In this document: in pieces, positions 55,501-64,000 of the stretch
How the letters are laid out: every line of letters begins with the position of its first letter
Position numbering within the stretch: position 1 is the first letter of the stretch
From: Gnetum montanum
Lineage: Eukaryota > Streptophyta > Gnetopsida > Gnetales > Gnetaceae
Length of the DNA stretch: 64,000 nt
Direction of reading: 5' to 3'
Assembly (NCBI GenBank): GCA_015680685.1
Contig: MNCI01035273.1
Coordinates: 72,350 to 136,349 of the forward strand
Position numbers and translations under genes: made by a program
The notes under the pieces: model-generated
The model's database searches: none
The model's input: only the letters and a program-made list of their open reading frames with translations
Told to the model about the DNA's origin: nothing

Positions 55501-57040
55501 CGTGGTGGACTTCTCTTGAATGAGCTATAAACACTCACTGGAGAGTGTAAGGCATTTTCCTTATTCTGGAGTTGGTGATGCATTAGCTTTTACCTACATA
55601 GATTACTCTATCATAGGTGTGGGATAATGGATGTTATATGATTGTGCCTCAACTAAAATCAAGTTACTAAGTTCAAGTTCAACTTTTATTTAGGATTTCA
55701 AGGATCTTTAGGATGTCTAGCATTTTATTTACAAAGTCAACACTAATGTTCACTCTCGTAATTACTCCATGGTTTGCTAATGTCCTCACTTACCTAACAT
55801 AGCAAATAGTTCCTATCTAATGGGACTAAAGAAGAATCCAATAATTACAACTCCAAGAGAAATATTATAGGAATATTAATGATAATATCTATAAAATATA
55901 TGTCAATGGCTTGGTGCACTAGTGTATTTCAAAGAAGAACCAACTACAAGTATTATAAGATGCCCATGAAGAATCTTGTAATGGCCATTTTGTTAGAAGA
56001 AGTGTTAAGAATTTGGTGTGTTTTATCAACTGCAACATTTAAAATAACATCTATAGTATGTGTTCCTACAAAATTATTCTTTCTAAATCTTACAAGAATA
56101 CCTCCATAAATAAATTGTTGAAATGCTTAACCCATAGCCACAAATGATGTTCAATTTAATATAACCTTTGATAAGTTAATAATTATGACAATTGGGCACA
56201 AAGCTCCAACTGAATGTCGACTTAGCCTATGACACATGAACTAATAATGGAAAGGACATAATGAAAATGATAGGTTTAAGGAGTAAAACTGGCTAAGTTT
56301 TAATTGATGTAAATAAATGTAAGTATGGAATGAAATGCAAGAGACAAAATATTACCTAAGTATAGAAGCACGAATATAAGAGCATAAAATATTTAAAATA
56401 AAAAGAACTTGATATAGTAGAAAGAAATTTGATTCACTTCCCAAATAATGAATATGCTTAGTTAAATTAATGATAAATTTTTGCCTCCTATGAATGGCCA
56501 AAACTACAAATATCGGTGAAAAATATAAGAGAGATGAAACTAATAATAAAGAATCAATTTATGAGAAAAATGGGGGAGTGAAACTGAACCTTTGGAGGAT
56601 GAATATATGGATGAAGAAGCTCTAGAAACTATCCAAAATTGATTTGGCACCAAAAGGGGGTTATTTTGGCTAGTGCCTTAGGACTAATGCTAGAGTTGAA
56701 ACAATTCAAACTCTAGAGAAGTGACACTAAAGCTAAAAAATTTTAACTCTAGGATGGTGATGTGAAACCTATCCAAGTGATGCTGACATTGGAGTAAGAT
56801 CATGAACTACTAGGTAGAGTCTTGCTTTTCATTGAGCACGTGGAAGATTCGTAGAAGATATATGCTTGTGTTCTTGATTTCTTGAAATCCAAAAAAGTGC
56901 TATGGATCTTAAGAAAGTGGCCTAGAATGTGGATTTTGTTCCCATATTTATAGGGTTAGGGTTACCAAACTTAATCTTGAAGTTAAGTATAGTTCACTTC
57001 AAGTTCATTTTCAGCAAGTTTAACTTGTAAGAAAAATAGT
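55501..57040. other. AT-rich DNA with a possible integrase scrap
   Basis: At 55880-56010 (+), broken frames give IYVNGLVH.CISKKNQLQVL then DAHEESCNGHF. This resembles the HxxxC-GGHF zinc-binding start of Ty3/gypsy integrases (compare HECPCGGHY in B). It is short and uncertain. The rest shows no gene. A TATA-like CATATTTATAGGG lies near 56943, before the repeat zone. Confidence 0.35.
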
Positions 57041-58110
57041 ACTAAGCAAGAGAGAGGTGATGTTGACGTATACAACATCACCAAGAGATAGATAAAATTT
57101 TTTAATGTTTATCAAATTGTGATTCCAAGTCTCCAAGACCCATTTTGATGCTTGAAATATTGTTGAATTATGTTATGATGATGTTGACGAGCTCATGAAA
57201 CAAGGAGATGATGTCAAATGTTAAGTATGAAGATCAAGGATAGCATGATGCAAATCCTACAAGTGGTGATGCTAATGCTGAGACTAGCAATAGCACATGC
57301 ATTAAATAAAATAAGGACTTAGAAAAAATTTAATATTTTTCTAAGTTACCATTCCAAGCCTCCAAGATGCCTTAACTATTACCAAAATATACCATAATGA
57401 TGCTTATAGGATGTCGAGAAGCTTATAGACCCAAGAAATGTTATCAAATGTGGAACCTAGAGATCTTGAGTTGGTGATTATGTAGGTAAGGTGACATTAA
57501 TGTTGATGTAGTGTTACATGCAATACTTAGAAATTTTTTTAGTCCTAACCTTCAAGAATATCTTTCAACTTGCCAAAACTAACCTTTGGTACCATAAAAA
57601 TGATGTCAACTAGTTACTAGAGAATATGACAAGTCAAGACTATAGCTAGAATGTATGTAAGAAGTATTGTGGAGGCCATAGAGCTAATGATGTAGGTGCT
57701 AATGTTAATGCTAATGTTAGCATTAGCACTATAATTAGAAAAAATTTGCTTCCTAAGTCTTGAGTTCAACTCACCAAAATGTTGAAATTTGAAGTTCGTC
57801 ATACCTAGACTACTATAGATAAGTCATTTAGGATCCTGCAATGTTAAAATAGATACCAAGAAATAGTTTTCACATACGTGACATAGGCAAGGTAGTCTAA
57901 GAGGGACATTGACATCATCAACACCACCTCCAACACTTAGAAAAATTTTCATTTCTCAAATTTTCTGAGATCACTGAAACTAATGTTCATATGCTAGCTT
58001 ATGAGTTGGAATGGTCTTTAAAGATCTTGGGAATTGAAAATGTGCCTTGTGAAGTCATTTTTAATGACTTTGATGCTCAAAATTGAGTAAAATAATATTG
58101 AAACTATACT
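57041..58110. repeat. Degenerate ~210-bp tandem repeats
   Basis: Anchors of the type ACTTAGAAAAAATTT at about 57096, 57318, 57524, 57738 and 57938 (spacing 200-222), each followed by AAGTCTCCAAG-like or CTTCAAG-like text and preceded by GATG/TTAATGCTAATG words. Strongly diverged. The layout after a TATA-like site resembles a repeat-bearing LTR, but no LTR ends were identified. Confidence 0.5.
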
Positions 58111-59829
58111 TAGTTTTGATCACTGGAAAATCAAAAAAGTGGGTACAAAATTGCCCTCTCTTAATGGATGCTACTAAGATGTCAAAGAAGGATCCATCAA
58201 AAAGATATGGACAATGATTGATGATGAACCTGTAAAAGAAAAGGTGAAAGGAAAGAAGTAGGAAAAGGAGAGAATGTTAGAATGTCACTGATACACCAAT
58301 AATGAGGATAATGCTATGTCATAGAAAGGGGACATTGTTAGATCCTACATCATAAAATTACCAAAGGGATGTCATTGATGATTTTCATACCCTATCTCCC
58401 TTAAGCTCTTAACATACCCTCACTGAAATAGAATAGAATTGCTCAATCCTCATTGATGTACTAATGAGAGGAAGGAGAATAGAGATAGAAAGAGGAGTTA
58501 AAGGAAGAATGGAGAAATAGGAGAGAGAAGAGATGAAATATAGAATAATAAAATTAAGAATAGAATAAATTGGAAAAAGAAATGATAGACATCATCTATA
58601 CACCAAGTTGATCTATTATGCCATAGAAATTAGAGTGTAGCTAGATCTCAAACATACTCTAATGATTGTCGATGATTAATAAATTGATAAAATTTCTTCC
58701 TATCCTACACAAGGTTAACTTACCCTCATATGGAATAAAAATGGTAGAATAGTTATGGCTCTCTACGTGAGAAAAATTACTTATAAATATCCTCATCATA
58801 GCATATTGATAGAAAGAAATGTTAGTAGAATGGGAAAATCAAAGATTGGGAAAAAATAGAGGAAGTTTCATGACATAAATGTCAAGGAATAATAGTAGAA
58901 CATAGAGAGAAAGATAGAGGATGAAAAATAAGATAGGAAGAAAACATAAAACAATGCAATAAAGCCTAGATTAGAGGAAAAAGGACTAGAGCAAACCTAA
59001 TGATTTTTATCTTTTTTTTTAGAGTATCATGTGTAGTATTCCTTAATGTAGGCTCAATTAATGGGATTTGGATGTAGGTTCCCATCTAAGTCCACTAGAA
59101 AATATGCTCCCTTACTAAGATTCTTAATGTTGATGAAGAAACCATCTCTAAGATGTAGTAGGACATGATTATTACACGATGATAGATAATGTTGTTGTAA
59201 ATAATAATATGTCCCCAACTAGAATGCCCCTAGTTAGGCATAGATGGAGTGCTCAAAATGATGATGGTTAGGATAATAATGGCTTAAGGATAAGTAGGAT
59301 GATGATGGTTAGCTTAATGATTAATTAAAGTACAAATTGATCATAGGAATTAGGAAGCAATAATGAATGAATGATGTAGAGAAAAAGGAAGGAAAGATGG
59401 AAACCATAGGAACTAAAGAGGTGGTGCCTGTGAAAAAGAGGATAAAGAAGAAGTTATGATGGGACATTGGTTATGTTGTTGGTCTAGATGTCTTTGCTAG
59501 ATGATATGTTTGTATTTGATATGTTTTTGTGTGAATGTCTTAGAGGTTAAGAACTACAATACAGGGGACTATGGTATTAGGTGCTATGGCAAAATGACAA
59601 ATGATTTTGTTTATGACATTTTTATTTTTACATGTTTATGTTTTTATGGGATTTTTAAGTTTTATATTTTTTATGTTTTTATGATTTTTGGTTTTGATAG
59701 CTAAGGTGTAAAACAAGATGAAATAAAGTAGTAGATAAAAATAACATTTAAAATGTTAACACTAGCAACAAAGGCATATATTAAGGAGAAGAAAAAAACA
59801 CAAGATAAAATAATGTAAAGTAAATAAAA
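58111..59829. other. AT-rich DNA without recognisable genes
   Basis: A possible PPT-plus-LTR start is AGAAAGGGGACATTGTTAGA at 58324, with no matching LTR end found. Purine-rich tracts (58440-58570, 58800-58980). Short frames have no family features. Confidence 0.35.
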
Positions 59830-60557
59830 TTAGAAAACATGGCTAATTAAAATAAAACTAAAATATAAATAAAAACATGAAAATAACATGGTAAAGATGA
59901 TGAAATTGTAGGAAGGGGACATTTTGGCAATGGTTTTCTTAGCTTGGTAATGGGTAGGACCCATAGTTCTTGTAACAAATTCTACAACACCTAGTTGACC
60001 AGAATCTAGATCTACAGGTTTGTAAGAGTTAGAGAAGCACGGAATGCTAATGTTGGACTCATTGATGTTAACTAATGAGAATGTTTGACCCATGGTAACT
60101 AGTTGGAAGATGGTAGGGACATCAAGATCAATGTAAATAATTACTTGTATGGAAAGTGTATCTCTTGGTATATACATGAGCCAAATACATACTGATAAGC
60201 TAACTAGGGTCTTCCTAAGATAGCATTTATCTCTAAGAAATCCCTAATTACCATAAAAGTGGCTTTTGAAGAGATACACTTTTCTAGGAAGGAAGGTGAT
60301 TTAATAGAGCCTATGATTTCTACTCTAGCTCTGCTAAACAAAATTAAACTAAAGTTTGAGTGGGAGCACATTATTTGCTTTTTAAGGATGAGATGCTCAA
60401 TGACAGCCCATGAAATCATGTTGGATCCAAATCCATCATCAACATGCACTAGAGATAGTGATACATTATTCTTGATTTGTATTGTGATATAGATGGGAAG
60501 TTGGAATACAACATCCATGACATAATGGATTTTGATGTTCTCCCCTTTAAACATCAA
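59830..60557 (-). pseudogene. Element F: Tat-like protease remnant
   Basis: Minus strand: SLSLVHVDDGFGSNMISWAV (about 60450) with the retropepsin DDG motif, RARVEIIGSIKSPSF, ATFMVIRDFLEINAILGRP (60204-60260), then a frame break and IYQEIHFPYK-like text matching IHQEICLPYE of C. A post-protease linker follows to 59830. It aligns motif by motif with the protease of C (RVHVDDGAATNIV, FNMILGRPWL), so it is another Tat-like element on the same strand. No RT was found beyond it. Confidence 0.78.
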
Positions 60558-61280
60558 GCAATCTACCTCATACTATGTAGCATTGAGCACTAAAGAAATA
60601 ATTTGAACATCAGGCTAGATGTCTACTGGAATGATGATGAACTTGAGAAGCTCATCCAATATTAAACGATGTTCCTTGGAGGTAGAAATGAGGTTGAAAG
60701 GAGAGAGATTCATTCTCTTCAATTTCATCACTACTACGATTTAAGATAGAGTGTTTCCTCGAAGGGTTGTATACTTGGTGGTAGGTATTGAAGGAAAAAT
60801 TGGTGATGAAGTAGTTAAAGTAGCTATTGGAGTGTATGTAGAGGTATTTTGAGTTTCTTAACATATCTTATTCTCTTTCATTGTGAGAAAAATAAATTGT
60901 TGGATTGATCCTTCCCTTTTTCCTTATTAAACATTATCTTCTTTTGTGCTTGGGTAAGGATACAAATTAGCAGTGTGGTAGTAGGAAGTAATGGTGATTC
61001 CTATGAGGCAAGAGGGATAAGGAATGCAATGAAGGAGGCACTATATAAAGCAAAATAGGGGAAGAATCAATTGTATAAGATGGAGTAGGCAAAGGCAACC
61101 AACTTCTCGATGGTGATGGAGAGTAGAAACTCATGGGAATTTAAAGAGTAGGAAGAGCATCAAAGTATGGCATGAGATCTATGAAAAATGGTATTCTTCA
61201 TACCTTTTAGATAGTCAAAGTAGAAGAACTATTTGTAGGGAGATTGATAGTAAAATATTTCTTGGGTTTAGAAGGATTAG
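60558..61280 (-). other. Element F linker between gag and protease
   Basis: Collinear position between the gag remnant (63741-64000, after removing the solo LTR) and the protease. Short minus-strand coding-like pieces (DEIEENESLSFQPHFYLQGT, about 60660-60720) are not recognisable as a domain. Confidence 0.5.
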
Positions 61281-63735
61281 TATTACATCCCTTCTAGAGA
61301 CCTTAGGTATGATAGTACAATTATGATTTATACATCACATATCTAGTCTCAATGGGTTATTGGGGACACGTTGGTTTATTCTAATTGTGCTTTATATGTT
61401 ATGATGCTTTAGCCTATATGTTATGATTACAATGTCTTTACATGCTTAACTAACATGATTTTGTACACTAGCCTCATGTAATGTGTTAGATAGGTGATGT
61501 GACTAACAAGGATGTTGGATTGGGATATAAGAGAACCTATTCATTATGTATTTATGCTTTATGTGTGAGTTTGGTATTTATGCATTTGAATTGAAGCACT
61601 ATGTTGTGTTATGCTTGGATGTGATTCTAGCATGTGGATGTGTAGAGTGTTTGATATGAATCTCATAGGTTTAAATGGATTTTAATTTGAAGTCTTGGAG
61701 TGTTTGTTATGGGTGTTTGAAGTGCAAGGCATTAATTAGAAAGGAAATAAAAAATAGACTTATGAAAATAATTTCTTTAAAAAATAATAAAAATTCATAA
61801 AAATAAATGAATCGATTTTACATGACATGTGACGTTCATAATAAACAAAAGGACTTTGAAATTATAATGTGTATGTGTTATACAATAGATTTAAAAAAGA
61901 AAAGGGAACTACCATCTTTCTTTTGGTTACTACTGTTGCCTTCCACATCTTTACTCATGGAATTTAGGTTTTTGTTTTTTGTTTATAAATAGAAACAAAA
62001 CTGAACCTTATTTTCCCCTATTCTTTTGTTTACTTCCATTTTCCATTCCTTTTTTTAAAATTTTGAGCCTCATGAATATATTTCTCTTTGCTATGAGCCT
62101 AGATTTTGAATTGTTGCAGTCATATTTACGTGGGTGTGAAACTTATTTGAAGTGAAACTAAGTTTTGCCAGATTTTTGAGGATTTTATGCTTGTTTTGGA
62201 CTTTCTACTACAACTATTTTAATTGTTGAGTTATCTTTACCTTTTTCCTATATTTTTTATGTCAGATTAGTGTATATGATCATGTGATATGGGCATGTGG
62301 GACAGATAGTTAAAAGATTGAGTTTAGATGTATTGTTTGCAAATTTCCTAAAATTTCACAATTTTGGTTGCAAATTATTTGTTAATAAATATGTGATGTA
62401 TGACATGATGTGTACTTGTTGAATATTAGATGTGATGTTGATGATACTAGCATGATCAAAATATTATATTTTATGGGCTGGTTGTTACGCAAGAGTTGTT
62501 AGGAGTTCCAATCATTAGGGGTTGTAATTAAATATTATTATTATTATTTTATTAATTAAACTTTAACTGCACATAACTTTGCTTCCAGGGTTTGATTTAA
62601 GTGAAATTAGTATTGTTGGGATCGTCATGGGAAATACTTTCTAATTGTAGAATTGGTTTTTCCTTTAGGCATATATTATCCTGGAGGTTACATAGTGGAC
62701 ATTTTATAAAATTATATGTAGTTTATGAAATAAGATTGTGGTGTAAAATTTTTATTTTGTCAAGTTGTGGCATTGTTTTCATGGAATGAAAATGACTATT
62801 AGGTGTAGATGTATGTGGTCATATTATGTTTGTTGTAGATGAGTTATGCTTACAGCATGTATTAGTTTAAGCTAGCCTGGAGTTGTACATGTCTTCATAA
62901 CAACACTTGTAATAGTCGTTGGTAGGTGGTGCTAGCATAAGGATGTGGACTAGTTGATGATGAGGCCCCTTGGAGGTAGTTGTGGATTGACCCCCACTAT
63001 GATGCATCACTGCGGCTCCTATCTCAAGCCTCATCCTAAGAGTGGAAGAGCACAAGTATTTTTATTCTTATGGTTGGAGCATAGGTGTGTTCGTCCCTAT
63101 AGCTAGCCCTCTAGAAGGCTAGTGCTTGTGGGTCATAGGTTGATGGATCTTAGCACTGGTTGGGTAAACAAAAGACTAGTAAAAGACCTATAGGAAATGG
63201 CTATTTAAGGCTACTCATGGTAACATTTCACATGCTACACTGAGTGTGGATATGCCAGCAACTACATGGATAAAGTGTATATGATGATATCAATTTATGG
63301 ATTATAGTATGAATAATATATGTGGGTCATAGCATAGAGGTGCAAGTGATAACTAAGAGAGGAAATAAAGGAGAGGAAAATATTTGGTGACATACTTCCA
63401 TGTACAGTAGTATGGACTCTTCATATTGTTTGACCCTTACTATACTCTTATATATATGATGATATTTATGGGTTTGTTATCTTATGAGGGCAATGCATTT
63501 TTTTTAGTTATGTAGAGACATGCAGTTTTCTAAATTGAAATGTATGCTTAGTCTTTGGTTTGGCATGGACTTTTGTGCAGTTTGATCCTCCATAATATAT
63601 ATATATCAAGTGATTTATTCTTAACATATTTTCATACATCATTAACTTCTAATTTATCATGCTTCCATTGTGTTATTACTAATGATCCTAGGCATCACTC
63701 TGCCCTAGCCATGAGCAATAGGATGGGGTGTTACA
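61281..63735 (+). mobile_element. Solo LTR (2,455 bp) with ATTAG target duplication
   Basis: Starts TATTACATCCC (TG mutated to TA) and ends GGGGTGTTACA, near-inverted ends of the kind seen in Tekay/Del-type chromovirus LTRs. ATTAG lies directly on both sides (61276-61280 and 63736-63740). No internal genes, PBS or PPT inside. A TATA box TATAAATAG is at 61984-61992, suggesting plus orientation. It separates the gag and protease parts of element F, so it inserted into F and then lost its body by LTR-LTR recombination. Confidence 0.8.
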
Positions 63736-63740
63736 ATTAG

Positions 63741-64000
63741 CTTGTGAGGATACTTTGGGTCTGGCTTGAAAGGGACTCATCCTAATAATGAATAGGGTTT
63801 TAGGACAATTACCTTTAGGTTCAAGGTAAAATTTAAATATTTTTCTTAAATGGAAATTCAAAGGATCTTAGAAGATTTGCATATCTTAATTATTAGGTTA
63901 AACTAGTGTGTCGAAGACTATTCTCCTTTTTCTAATAAGAGCATGAATGTCATCTTTGATTGCATTACAATTATTTATGTCATGACCTACAAACTCATGA
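63741..64000 (-). pseudogene. Element F gag C-terminal remnant
   Basis: Minus strand from the window edge: HEFVGHDINNCNAIKDDIHA + LIRKRRIVFDT. This matches HNIDTCRALQDDLQAMIEWG of the gag of C in spacing and in the His/Cys positions. It continues beyond the window. Confidence 0.65.

Overview
The window is plant nuclear DNA, almost certainly from a seed plant. It is built nearly entirely from old, nested LTR retrotransposons of the Ty3/gypsy superfamily (Metaviridae), and no intact host gene is recognisable. The evidence for a plant is the Athila-like elements with a tRNA-Asp type primer binding site, the Tat-like element with a second (archaeal-type) RNase H, a tRNA-derived SINE, and stop codons that sit mostly at former Gln/Arg/Trp codons, as expected after long cytosine methylation. 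I cannot name the species. All coding regions are broken by stops and frameshifts. There is one sequencing gap (185 N, 9244-9428) and one single-N join (33287).

Layout. (1) 1-6928: 3' part of element A (Athila-like, +): RNase H, integrase, noncoding block, downstream coiled-coil ORF, 3' LTR. (2) 7621-16153: element D (+), complete with 832-bp LTRs and a CATAT target duplication; it has gag and the downstream ORF but no protease, RT or integrase. (3) 16754-44843: element B (+), a full Athila-like element with a CTGGC target duplication: LTR, PBS, gag, PR, RT, RNase H, IN, noncoding block, downstream ORF, PPT, LTR. (4) 29152-43860: element C (-), a 14.7-kb Tat-like element nested in B with a CATAC target duplication and 2.2-2.4-kb LTRs that carry ~192-bp tandem repeats. 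(5) 44849-50270: AT-rich non-element DNA with a short repeat cluster and one promoter-like spot. (6) 50271-64000: small decayed remnants: a palindrome, a SINE, a chromovirus-like gag, a reversed fourth copy of the Athila-like downstream ORF (E, -), a possible integrase scrap, degenerate tandem repeats, and a Tat-like protease/gag remnant (F, -) split by a 2,455-bp solo LTR with an ATTAG target duplication.

The most interesting feature is the architecture shared by A, B and D. Between pol (or gag in D) and the downstream ORF, each element has a second promoter-like block with a TATA box. Its sequence motifs match that same element's own LTR U3, although the U3s of the three elements are unlike one another. 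About 330-450 bp upstream of it lies an inverted repeat whose 9-bp stem is perfect in all three, with three compensatory base-pair changes between A/B and D. Downstream, the ORF start codon directly follows a splice-acceptor-like CAG, TAG or ACAG in all three. This suggests a retrotransposon family with its own internal promoter for a spliced downstream gene, kept in step with the LTR promoter. All of this was read by eye and has not been tested by alignment software.
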